Assembly (NCBI GenBank): GCA_024760905.1
Contig: CM045751.1
Location: 10,353,501 to 10,417,500, forward strand
Origin: Plotosus lineatus
Lineage: Eukaryota; Chordata; Actinopteri; Siluriformes; Plotosidae
DNA: 64,000 bases
Direction: 5' to 3'
Positions 1 to 11,091 of this stretch are shown one piece after another. The notes under the pieces were generated by a model. The model was given only the letters and a program-made list of their open reading frames with translations. It was not told the origin of the DNA and made no database searches. Both the position numbers and the translations under genes were made by a program. Position 1 is the first letter of the stretch. Each line of letters opens with the position of its first letter.

Positions 1-253
1 GCATTTTAATGGCTGCAGTGAGAAGCACAGGAATTTCTCTCCTGTGAACCAGGAACTGCTTTTGTTGTTGTTGTTGTTTTAATCCATTTAGAAACATTCC
101 TTGTTATAACACAGATTTTTCCCCTTCCCTGTCTTTGCTTCTGGTATCCTTTAACCCTTTCCTGCTTTGGAGGTCTTACTCGAAAACCTGGGAAGTTTAA
201 CTTTTGCCCACACAGGCCCTCAGATTTTGAGTCAACACATCCACTAGGAATGT

Positions 254-577
254 GGGTGCTCGATCACTGATCCTAAGGTTAGGGGTTCGAGTCACACTCT
301 CCACATGGTTGTCATTGTCTCCCCCAGTGCAGCTAACTGGGTTATCAAAGGTCAGCCATGTCTCTCACTGTCTATGGTGAGAGGATATGTAAAAGAACCA
401 TTGCTGACTTTCGACAAAAGTAAGCTGCATAGCCGTCAGCGTGTTTCTATCCCTTGCTAAAGGGTTGTGTCAAGAAGGGCGTCCAACGTAAAAACCTACG
501 CCAAATCAAATGTGCGAATCAGAGAATCATCGCTGTGGCGACCCCTGAAAAAGGGAAAAAGCAGAAAGGAAAAGAAG
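254..577 (+). repeat. SINE-B, RTE-tail type, 5' truncated
   Basis: The body starts inside a tRNA-like head with B-box GGGGTTCGAGTCACA and ends GGGAAAAAGCAGAAAGGAAA. It is flanked by near-perfect 17-bp direct repeats (ACATCCACTAGGAATGT at 237-253 and ACATCCAGTAGGAATGT at 578-594), the mark of LINE-driven insertion. The 83-codon open frame here is chance coding in the SINE. Confidence 0.75.
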
Positions 578-594
578 ACATCCAGTAGGAATGT

Positions 595-1302
595 TAAGCT
601 CCTCTTCAGGACAACTGATACAGTGATAAGATGTGATGGCGCTTTTGAAGTAAAGATTTTATACCATAACAAAACAAACTTCACATTTTTATTTTCATTG
701 CCAGAAGAAACCACATGAAGCAAAGCAATACATCAGCAAGTGTCAATTTTTACCTCCAACAAGGAGGTTATATTTTACCCTCAGGCTGTGTGTGTGTGTT
801 TTTTTAAGTTTCTACTCGAGGTGGATTTTTAGACAGGGAAGACTACATTAGATTTTTAATCCTATTAGTGAGCCATAATAGCAATTAGACAGTAAACTGT
901 TGCTACTCATTTCAAAGTTATAAGCGCTCTATCTAAATAACTTTCTTCGATCTTCACTGTTGATGTTGACATTCCAAAATCAAATCATCTTTGTTCCTCA
1001 GGAACAGTAGTGTCCCAGTCAAGTTTGGTGAAAATCCTTGCATGGGTGTTGTCAGCCAAGTCACCCTTTGTTTACATCAATACCATCTTGCACTGAAGTC
1101 AATTTCAGTATTTCAGCAATATAGGCCTGCGCTCTGGTTTCAAGACGGATACTGCTACATTTAAGTCTCGAAATTAGCAATACATGGTTCGGCCTTTTTA
1201 ATTTTTCACTTTACCTTTGTTATCAGTAGCCATGGTACTGATAGTCTTGCTGCGGTTACTCGTTCATGAGAGCAGTGTTGTGGTAATTCTTCTTGATATA
1301 TA
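595..1302. other. no gene seen
   Basis: AT-rich sequence with no recognised gene or repeat apart from a short GT run near 790. Confidence 0.5.
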
Positions 1303-1915
1303 CAGTCCACGCTTCGAGTTACAAACTAGATCGGTTCCGACCCACCAGTCGTAAGTCGGATTGCTCGTAAGTTGGGTGCACTTGCTATGAATTAACGTGA
1401 AGCATGTTCTTCACCTGCTGGTTCTTTCAACATGCGAAATAAACGTGCAGCCTCGCTTTGCACTGCTCGCAACATCACTTTCACATTTCTTTGCCTATTA
1501 TCTTCTAACCACGTGTATAGCAACGTTTTCATCTCTGCAATAGGTCCTTCACACTGTTTTGTGATGATAGTTGACTTAATTGTGGCTGCTGCTTTCACCG
1601 TTCCCTTAATGCGCTCCTTGTCCTTCAAAATTATAGACACCGTGGAGTTGGAGAGATGGAGATCTCACTTTCATCTTCGTCTGCGACGGCAGTGCCTTCC
1701 TTGCTTTCTTGGTAGAATCGCCATCTGATGAATCAGACTTCCTCTTGGGGGCCATGAGTTAGGTGTACAGTAAATGAATGTAAAATTGTACTGTAAAAGA
1801 GATGATACTGTGATGGTGTCTACTCACTGAGTGTAGTGGTAGAATGCTGTGAGTGTGAGATGCTGGGATGTTGCGCTGCCACAACTATCTTACACATTGC
1901 ACTGCCGGACATATA

Positions 1916-3468
1916 CTAGTTCTCAAAAAATTAGCATATTGTGATAAAGTTCATTATTTTCTGTAATGTACTGATAAAAATTAAACTTTCATATATTTTA
2001 GATTCATTGCACACAAACTGAAATATTTCAGGTCTTTTATTGTTTTAATACTGATGATTTTGGCATACAGCTCATGAAAACCCAAAATCCCTATCTCAAA
2101 AAATTAGCATATTTCATCCGACCAATTAAAAAAAGTGTTTTTAATAGAAAAAAGTCAATCTTCAAATAATTATGTTCAGTTATGCACTCAATACTTGGTC
2201 GGGAATCCTTTTGCAGAAATGACTGCTTCAATGGGGCGTGGCATGGAGGCAATCAGCCTGTGGCACTGCTGAGGTGTTATGGAGGCCCAGGATGCTTCGA
2301 TAGCGGCCTTAAGCTCATCCACAGTGTTGGGTCTGGTGTCTCTCAACTTTCTCTTCACAATATCCCACAGATTCTCGATGGGGTTCAGGTCAGGAGAGTT
2401 GGCAGGCCAATTGAGCACAGTAATACCATGTTCAGTAAACCGTTTCCCAGTGGTTTTGGCACTGTGAGCAGGTGCCAGGTTGTGCGGAAAAATGAAATCG
2501 TCATCTCCATAAAGCTTTTCAGCAGATGGAAGCATGAAGTGCTCCAAAATCTCCTGATAGCTAGCTGCATTGACCCCGCCCTTGATAAAACACAGTGGAC
2601 CAACACCAGCAGCTGACATGGCAACCCAGACCTTCACTGACTGTGGGTACTTGACACTGGACTTCAGGCATTTTGGCATTTCCTTGTCCCCAGTCTTCCT
2701 CCAGACTCTGACACCTTGATTTCCGAATGACATGCAAAATTTGCTTTCATCCGAAAAAAGTACTTTGGACCACTGAGCAACAGTCCAGTGCTGCTTCTCT
2801 GTAACCCAGGTCAGGCGCTTCTGCCGCTGTTTCTGGTTCAAAAGTGGCTTGACTTGGGGAATGCGGCACCTGTAGCCCAGTCCACTGCTTTCACAGGTCC
2901 CCCAAGGTCTGGAATCGGCCCTTCTCCACAATCTTTCTCAGGGTCCGGTCACCTCTTCTGGTTTTGCAGCGTTTTCTGCCACACTTTTTCCTTCCCACAG
3001 ACGTCCCACTGAGGTGCCTTGATACAGCACTCTGGGAACAGCCTATTCGCTCAGAGATTTCTTTCTGTGTCTTACCCTCTTGCTTGAGGGTGTCAATGAT
3101 GGCCTTCTGGACAGCAGTCAGGTCGGCAGTCTTACCCATGATTGCGGTTTTGAGTAATGAACCAGGCTGGGAGTTTTTAAAAGCCTCAGGAATCTTTTGC
3201 AGGTGTTTAGAGTTAATTGGTTGATTCAGATGATTAGGTTAATAGCTCGTTTAGACTACCTGAACATGATATGCTAATTTTTTGAGATAGGAATTTTAGG
3301 TTTTCATGAGCTGTATGCCAAAATCATCAGAATTAAAACAATAAAAGACCTGAAATATTTCAGTTGGTGTGCAATGAATCTAAAATATATGAAAGTTTAA
3401 TTTTTATCAGTACATTACAGAAAATAATGAACTTTATCACAATATGCTAATTTTTTGAGAAGCACTAG
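1916..3468 (-). mobile_element. Tc1-like DNA transposon, about 1.55 kb
   Basis: Inverted repeats of about 200 bp (outer CTAG...TTCTCAAAAAATTAGC at both ends) flanked by TA duplications at 1914-1915 and 3469-3470. It contains one transposase reading frame on the minus strand. The ends are nearly identical, suggesting a fairly recent insertion. It sits inside the Tigger-like element. Confidence 0.92.
2188..3139 (-). pseudogene. Tc1-like transposase, inactivated
   Basis: The N-terminal part (MGKTADLTAVQKAIIDTLKQ, 2891-3139) has the paired-like helix-turn-helix. The C-terminal part (from about 2188 to 2900) has VLFSDESKF with the first catalytic Asp and NSPDLNPIENLW with the third acidic residue. 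The second Asp block reads FIFPHNLAPAH, with Asn where the family has Asp, so the DDE triad is broken. The two parts are in different frames, with about 20 residues missing between RFQTLGDL and GLGYRCRIPQ. The protein cannot be functional. The Asn change fits decay of a CpG. Confidence 0.85.
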
Positions 3469-4012
3469 TACAATAAACTCATAATAGGCCTCTGCTAGAC
3501 GTGGTTGTAAGTGCGGGTGGTTGTAACTCGCGTACATCGTAACTCGGATAGTGACTGTATATATATTCCACTGAGTGTTAGTTTATCCAGAATGCATTGA
3601 GTTTTTGTGTGGTTTTGGCAGAGCCTTTTATTTTGTTCCGCCCTTGTGATTTTGTCGAGTGATTTGGTTGTCATGACACGTAATGCTGTGTTTGAGTGAA
3701 TCTCATAACATGAATCTTTCCAACCTGCCTTTCAAACTGAAATTCCTACTCCGAGTCTGGATGGGTTCCTGAACTATGGGCTCAGGAAGTGTTGTCCAAT
3801 CAAAAATGCTGCCCGTTCTTCAACAGTAAACAAACAAATTTACTAAATGCTCAGTTGATTTGTTTACAGACAAGCTTGTTCATTTGTTAAATCTTTAACA
3901 CCAAATTGTATGGCTTGCTTTTTTGAGCTGGTAGGTGCACATGTCCTTCTCTGCAGAAGATATTTAATTGTATAACTGTTGATGATTTCAATTGGTATAT
4001 ACACGAGAATGG

Positions 4013-4190
4013 TGGGGCCGGTGGTGTAGTAGTTATGGTACTGGGCTTATGACTGAGAGGTGGTGGGTTCGACTCTCCTTCAGATCGCCACTGTGCACAG
4101 ATCTCTTACAGGGTACCAGTAAAAATACCGGGAAGGTACCCAGTACCATCCCATCCAGAAGGATTTGAACTCCTAGTTGTTTCACATTAC
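4013..4190 (+). repeat. SINE-C, shortened copy
   Basis: tRNA-like head GGGGCCGGTGGTGTAGTAGT with B-box GGTGGGTTCGACTCTCC, then ACCAGTAAAAATACCGGGAA. The middle is shorter than in the inverted copy at 4229-4532, which faces it 40 bp away. Confidence 0.6.
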
Positions 4191-4228
4191 AAAAACTGGG
4201 CTAAGCTTTGGCCTTTAGGAACCAGTAG

Positions 4229-4532
4229 GTAAAGTCTGTTGGTCTTTCTCCACCCGAGCCAAGTGGCTCATTAGGCCGGTGCTTATCCCCGGTTTCCGTA
4301 GCGTGAAGATACCAGGAGTTCAACTCCTCCTGAATGGGACGCTAGTCCATCGCAGGTTACCTTCCCAGTATATTTTTACTGGTCCCCATTTATACTGCTG
4401 GGTGAACAGAGGCACACTTGTGGTTGAGACCTTGCCCAGGAGTCTTAGCACAGTGGGGATCTCACTGGGATTTGAACACACAACCTCCTGATCATGAGCC
4501 CAGCACCCTAACTACTACACCACCGGCCCCAC
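4229..4532 (-). repeat. SINE-C, near full length
   Basis: Read on the minus strand it starts GTGGGGCCGGTGGTGTAGTA, contains a B-box-like motif (TTCAAATCCCAGTGAGATCC) and ends CCAACAGACTTTAC. Other copies: 28609-28871 and 60172-60448, with fragments at 13003 and 15161. Confidence 0.7.
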
Positions 4533-4535
4533 CGA

Positions 4536-5339
4536 TGAGCACGTAGGCTCAGGTACAAAACCCAAGTCATGTCTAAGAATGGCACAACCTGATTGGGGTG
4601 CTATCTGAATATTTACACACTGAAGGTGCGGTAGATGTTGAATTAAGTTTTGTTCATAAGGCAAACAGGATGAGCTATAAACATGTTTTTTAAAAGAAAT
4701 AGAAGGAAAAGATGTCAGAGATTGAATCAGCATTTTAATTGTTAAGTCCAACACACTACATTGCAACTGCAGTGGTTGCATTATGGTTCTTTACTCAGCA
4801 TCTGAGCAGAGAAGGGAGTATATCTTTCCTGTGGGCATGTCCGAGTCCTCTGGCTGATGTAACTCCATGCTAGGTTTCTTCAGTTCCAGCACCTGGTCTA
4901 TGGAAGAGCAATCTCTGTGTTCAGTACCTCTCTCCATGTCCCCATGTCCCCACATACGTTCTTTTATCTATTTTGTAGTCATGCACTCCAAAGGTTTTCT
5001 GTAACCAGAGCTCCGTAACGTTGTCTCTCAGACTATGTTTTCTCTAATGTAGAAATTTGTGCAAGAGATGGAATTTATTAGTGTCTCACTGCACAGCCTG
5101 TGCTATCATGTTATCACATCGCGTAGCTGTTCATAGTTCAGTTGAGTATGATGATATGCAAATTAAAATAAATATCATACGCTGGGTAAATTTATTATGT
5201 ATGAAATTAACCTTAATCATTTTTTCTTCAAGGTTTATTTTTGTGTTAATAATAATAATACAATACCTTTCATTCTGAACTGAAATACTTCCAATATTGT
5301 AGTTTTTACCATTTATTTATTTGGGTATGTGTTTTCCAG
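4536..5339. other. intron or upstream sequence, no gene seen
   Basis: No recognisable gene or repeat. It likely belongs to the intron between an off-window non-coding exon and the first coding exon of csnk1g1. Confidence 0.4.
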
Positions 5340-5486
5340 TGTGGTTGTCTACAGCGACCTTCTTTTTTGCCTGGTAGTAGTGACGGGCACAGGGCAGTTG
5401 TCCCATGAGCTTTGTGTCAGCCTGACGTGAGTGCTGTGGGCCTGGGCCTGTTTTCTCTGGATCAGTGCTTGTTGAGCACTGCAGTG
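5340..5486 (+). other. csnk1g1: probable 5'UTR part of csnk1g1 first coding exon
   Basis: A plausible splice acceptor (GTGTTTTCCAG, ending at 5339) lies 147 bases before the start codon with no in-frame competitor that extends the kinase. The true first, non-coding exon and the promoter would then lie upstream, probably outside the window. The acceptor is inferred by eye; RNA reads are needed to fix it. Confidence 0.4.
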
Positions 5487-5667
5487 ATGGATCACTCCAG
5501 AGATAAAGAAGGCGAGAGGCCAGCGAGGAGCAGCAAAGTGGCCCAGGGACGCAGCGGACACTCGCGGCCTTCCAGCTCCTCCACGTCATCCGGCGTCCTG
5601 ATGGTGGGGCCAAACTTCCGTGTGGGCAAGAAGATCGGCTGTGGAAATTTCGGGGAGCTAAAACTCG
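5487..5667 (+). CDS. csnk1g1: csnk1g1 coding exon 1
   Basis: Starts at the ATG of [10 protein letters not shown]. It encodes the serine-rich N-terminal extension and the start of the kinase domain through the glycine loop ([11 protein letters not shown]). The donor is CTCG|GTAAGA and the last base is the first base of a glycine codon (phase 1). The next in-frame ATG (in VLMVGPN) lies only a few residues before the kinase domain, and the upstream one agrees with the family's N-terminus. Confidence 0.93.
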
Positions 5668-6687
5668 GTAAGAGGGTTTAAGCTTAAAATAATTTGACAT
5701 GGGAAGGTAGCCAGGATTCATTGTTTTGCCAAATCAAGCATTGTCAATTGTAGTAATCATGTTACTTTGTCTTTGAATATTTATAAATATGTAAATCAAA
5801 TTATATTTGATCTTCCAAATTAGTTTTGTGTTTACAACACATCTAATTTGACTAAATCATAAAAACATTGTAAGCTGCTGTCACATTACAATGAATTAAA
5901 TTTTTAGAAGCTGGTCAGATTATCAGGGAAAATTAATGGGTAATTATTTAATTTTCCTCCTTTGCTGTGTATTAGCACATTATATCATGTATAAAGTGTT
6001 TAAGATGTATAATTAAATCATGCACTGATAGTAAGTTAAACATTGTTGAGTAGTTCTACTGTACTTACATCCCAACAGGAGTGTTTTAGTACATGCTTAA
6101 TTGAAACACATTATTAATAGCGTGCAAAGGAGCCAGTGCAAATCTGCATAAAAGTGCATTACTAGTTTTAGTCTATGCTAGGTCAAAACGTAAATAAAGG
6201 CAGATTAAATCCAAGTAAAACAATATTTTATATTGTATATTTACATGTTTTAACCGTGACAGAGGCAGGTCAGCGTCATCTGCTCGGAATAGTGATTTTT
6301 CGTCCCAAGAGGGCAAACCAATTGGATTACATCTTTTATGGTTCAGTATGTAGATAATACTGGTTTCCCCAGACATGTCAGTTAACTCATAGAAAATCAA
6401 GCAAAGATTTGATGTGATGGAGAATGTGAAAAACGTAAGCTGGGAGTCCAGGACAGCAATGTGTTCTGCTTGTGATGAATGGCATATGTTTTTCTATCAG
6501 TCTCAGCTACCGCAACCTGTCATAATATCTGTGAAATCATGTAGTATAGTTATTTCTTGTTATGCTGGCCTGTATAGCACTTTAAACATTTGGTTGACTA
6601 TTTTTGTAGTATTACCATTTTATTACCATTTCCTGACCATTTCCTGCTGCTTCACCACAATTGGTGTGTGTATGTGTGTGTATACGT

Positions 6688-6726
<39 letters not shown>

Positions 6727-8102
6727 GATCCCTCACTTTCCGCGGTTAATTGGGACGGAGATCCCCACGTGACCATCGAAATCTGCGAAGTAGGATCACC
6801 CCCATCATAGAAGGGCGAGAAGATTCTGTAACGCCAGGAACATTCAGCCGGACCCAAAAATGCAGGACACAGGGAGATGGAAACGGGTCAGGTATGAGGG
6901 CATGCACCGAGACGGCACTTTGCTGCGTCCACCCGCCGCCTCCTCTCATCCGGCCGTCTCCTGGCAATCGACCAGGCCTGCGTAGGGCCCATGCCCCCGG
7001 CAGGGCAGCCCTCAGCTGCGACAACCATGTCCCCGCGATCGGCTCCAGCCCCTAGGATCCCGAACGGAGAGGATCCGGTGTGCTGGGTCCGAAGGCGGGC
7101 CCGTAGTAGTGCAGCTGACGGTTGCGGATCAAGCAGGTTACTCTTACCATCCCCGCATCCCCGAGCACCTTCCAGTTGGTAACAAAGTCCTGCCAGCGGT
7201 ATCCGAAGATGCTTTGAAGGGCAGTCGTAACGAAGGAGTCCAGTCGTCGTCCAAGCTCAACCGTGAGCATCCATGTCTCGCTCGAGTAGAGCATGACAGG
7301 CAGCACAAGGGAGCGAAAGACTCGGGCTTTTGTCCACCTGCTCAGATACCTCGACCGCCACATGGTTCTGTCCAGCGAGTTCATCACCCCATAGGCTCGA
7401 ACTGTGGAAACAGATGCGCTTTATTGTTCAAAGGGAAGGCACTACAGCACGGGGAAATCGTAGTCACTGTTACAGATGCGGAGAAACGCGTAAATCAAAC
7501 TAAAGCGGGAACTGATGGAGCACGGAGCTGAGAGCCAGAGAGATCACGGGGAAGAGTGACAATCTTCGAGCACTGGGATGAGCACGCTGCTTGTCTTTAT
7601 AGCCCGTGATTAAGTGGAATGAGGTGTGTGTGTTTTAATTTATCAAATTTAAAAAAAAGGAAATTAAGGAAGAATAGGGGGAAAAAGTTAAGGAAAATCC
7701 CGCAAAAACATGGGCAATTATGGAAAAAAAAATCCGTAAACAAACAAAAAAAACCCAAAACCTTCAACCTAAACTAGTTATATTTTTATGTGAGGTGCGT
7801 GTGCGTTTGTGTGTATTTATATTTTATTTACATCTTATGCATTATTTTTGAATGTTTGTTTCATGTAAATGTAAGCATTTATAGCATTGAGTATGTATTT
7901 ATTGATATTATATACAGATATACATGTCGGTATATGTCAGTCGGGGGTGTCCTACTTTGCTGTATTGGTTGGTGGTCACGGGGGGATCTCGGTCCCAATT
8001 AACTGCGGAAAGGATCCCTAGGATTAATTTGATTAATATATAAAAAAAAGTTGCGATGCACTGAAGCCACATGAATTGAAGCAAGAAGTAGCGAGTGATC
8101 CC

Positions 8103-8133
<31 letters not shown>

Positions 8134-11039
8134 ATGTTTGTATCTCAGAAGACAAGTTGAATATTGCACAGGACATTGCATGTCATACCCCCTCCTTGAC
8201 ATGCAGTGTTAGCCACCAGCCTGTTTTCCAACTGATGCGCATGTACATTTGAGGGTGGTCTAACACACTTGGCGTGAAAGGAATGAGCTCACAGACACCC
8301 TTAATTGGCCCGCTATCGCTTAAGAGTAACAGGGAAGTGCGCATATGCCATTCCTCCCTCCCATGAGAGTTTAGCCAATTAACTCCCATGGACTCCTGGT
8401 CACGGACAGCTGTGGCATTAATCTCAATTCGAACTTGCTGTCTCTGGGTTAATAGTAACACACCTTGTCGATGTGCCACCTGGGAGCCACCCGACTGTCT
8501 GATGTTATTCCGCTGATTTAAACCCAGAAAATATGAATTAAGTACTACATGTATAAATATAAAAAAGTTGGGTATACAAGAGTATATGGCTGAATAATGT
8601 TCATATAACATTTTTGTTTGTTTCTGAGCAGAAAGCTACCAGCTAATATAAAAAAAATCCGTCAAATATTTTAAATACATGGTTTGATTCATATTTTCAT
8701 GGAGTTTGTCTTCAGTTAATTTGAATCAACATTAGCATAAGGCACTTCTTCTTGACTCAGACCAGCTCCAGATATTGTGCGGTGCTTTTAGTATGCAGTG
8801 GTTAGTACCTACCAAAGGGGGTACAAGGAGGAAAAAGGTGAGCCAGGAGCAGATTCATTTGTACCTTGCAGACAGCGGTGTTCATGGGAAGTGAAGTCTA
8901 TCCCATGCTGTCTGATCCCAGAGAAGAGCTCAGATTGCTGAAAGAGCGAATACTGCCTATGATGGAAGGGTGGTAGAACAGCTTATTACAGATTGCTGCA
9001 GACCAGCCTGGCTGCTCATGTTTGACCCCATCCACCAGATGCCTACAGTGGGAATGTGAGCAACACTGGAACCATGAACAAGTGGAAGAAGGTGGACTGA
9101 TTTGATCGGTCACATTTTCTTTTACATCATATCTACAGGAGTAATGATTTGAGGAAAATTGGCTTCCAAATTCTCCACCTGTGAGATGTGTTGGATAAAC
9201 AAGTCCAAACGATGGAGGTCCCACTTTGCAGCTTCGAAGAATTGGTTTGAGCTATTTTAGTTGCACAAGTAAGATCTGCATGGAGATAGGCAGGTGGCTT
9301 TAAAGTTCTGGCTGTTTGGTGTATGTAAGTTGTTGTAACTAATCAGTGTATGTATATAGTCTCAGTCCATAGATCATTTATCCACTGATAGTGTTTTAAT
9401 GTGTCCGCTATTATTCTCTATTTCTTTGCAGTACTTTTATACAGTTGTAAACTGCAGCATTTGCTCTTGTCATCACATTTATCATTTATAATTTAGTTTC
9501 ATAGTAAAAACGACTGCAGTGATGCAAAGATGCTTACAGTAGGCGATAAAAAAAATCAAAAAGGTTTCATTCTTATAATGGTGCATAATGGAACTCTGGC
9601 ACAAGTTAAATGGAGGTGAGATAACTCAGAAGGCTGGGGAATGAGAAGGATATATTATATTAGTCATGGAAATTGTTCAGCTGGAGTAAAGCGCCATTAA
9701 CAGGGTTTCATAGCTCAGTGATTATTTCTGATTGGGAGGATGACCCTGTCCTCGCCGCTGTGTTCAGTTTTGGACATTTGGACTTCTTGTCCAAATTTAG
9801 CTCAGTGTTGAGCTTTAAAAAAAAAAAATTGGGGGGATCGGGAAAGCAATAGTTGATATGTGGGAATTGAATACAACTAAATTAGGGAGGAAAATGCAGA
9901 ATACATAGATAAATAAATCTGATTGTTTTATCCAAGTTTATACTGTAGCTTATTGAGCTTAGTTTCCATTGAAATTTTCCATTTTTAACATTTAGAATTT
10001 CCCAACATATTTTACCCATACTAAAGTGTTCTGTTCTTTTTACACCTCTGGAATCTACCGAGAGTTACAATTTCTAATTTAATAATGAACTTTTTCAGTT
10101 CCAGTTCAGATGTTCCACCTTTCCAAATGCATGAATGTACGTTGTCAATGCAACAGAACTTAAACAACACCACCTTTTTCCTTTGAGCTAATCAGCAACA
10201 GGGTGTTTTTACTGTTCATGAACATTGCTGATTGGCTAAAATAGTATTGTGTGGCTTGCTTTGAGTTATATGGTTTGTTTTCTGTCCACAGAACTAGGTC
10301 TGTATGCAAAATACAGCTAGCGGGCCATGAGAAGAAGTTTTGTTGAAGTTGACTAAATGTATTTGACTTTAATAAGCTAAGCATTGGCAATGGAGATTCT
10401 TCCATTGGGGGGGGCAGTCTTTTGTGTTGGCTGATGTAAAATTGTTGCACTAAAACACTGCTGGTGATGATATTAACGTCTCCACAGTAACATGTTCACA
10501 GGTTTTTCCTTTTGTTTACATTTCAGGAAAGAACCTCTACACGAATGAATATGTTGCTATCAAATTGGTATGTATGCTTCAATTTCTAATATTCCTTTCT
10601 TGAGCCAAAGTTCTATAACGGGTGTTTGGTATGAAGTGCATATAGTGTGACTATGTGGTCATGAGAAGAAGAAAGTTGTTTCTGGGGAAAAAAGCACAGA
10701 AGTCTGTACCCAGCTGTGTTGAATTAAACTTCTGGATGCTGTTTCCTTCTGTTTCCAGCCAGAATTCAGTGCACGGTGCTGAACTGTGATTCTGAATTTC
10801 AAATGCCATCACTGCAGCACTAAACATTTATTTTCTAACTATAAATCAGTAGTCTAGTAGTTCCAGGGTGAAGAGTTCATTAGAGAATATACAGTAATTA
10901 AAATTTTGAGTTCATTTACCATTTAAAATAAAAATGCAGATCAACATGTACAGTGTGTTGACATTCATATGCATGCAAAGAAATGCTGTACAAAAAAAAT
11001 ATACCTTCAAGAATAATGAAAATAAATGTTTGTGTGTAT

Positions 11040-11091
<52 letters not shown>

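Larger units (their letters stand above)
1303..3557 (-). mobile_element. Tigger/pogo-like non-autonomous element, split by a Tc1 element
   Basis: Terminal inverted repeats CAGTCCACGCTTCGAGTTAC and the complement of GTAACTCGGATAGTGACTG lie next to TA on both sides. About 700 bp remain once the internal Tc1 element (1916-3468) is removed. On the minus strand the element encodes [11 protein letters not shown], then an out-of-frame SIILKDKERIKGTVKAAATI region resembling the CENP-B/Tigger helix-turn-helix, but no DDE domain. A sister copy lies at 26021-26753. This is a non-autonomous relic dependent on another transposase. Confidence 0.72.
6723..8104 (-). mobile_element. pogo-like element (SINE-sized family P) with nested insertions
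   Basis: Outer ends CAGGGATCCCTCACTTTCCG (left) and AGCGAGTGATCCCTG (right) are the inverted repeats of family P, whose other members are 0.15-0.48 kb. Here the interior holds a minus-strand LTR-like piece, a LINE reverse transcriptase fragment and, from about 7640 to 8030, an inverted partial copy of family P. It is bordered by CA repeats on the left and TG repeats on the right. Confidence 0.6.

Noticed and set aside
467..718. 83-codon frame MSRRASNVKT and its relatives at 18542, 23682 and 29820
   Set aside because: All are frames running through SINE-B copies; they differ between copies and show no conserved protein.
1303..3557. Treating 1392-1640 and 26389-26637 as a conserved 82-residue gene family
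   Set aside because: The repeats lie inside elements with matching inverted ends; similarity is from shared transposon origin.
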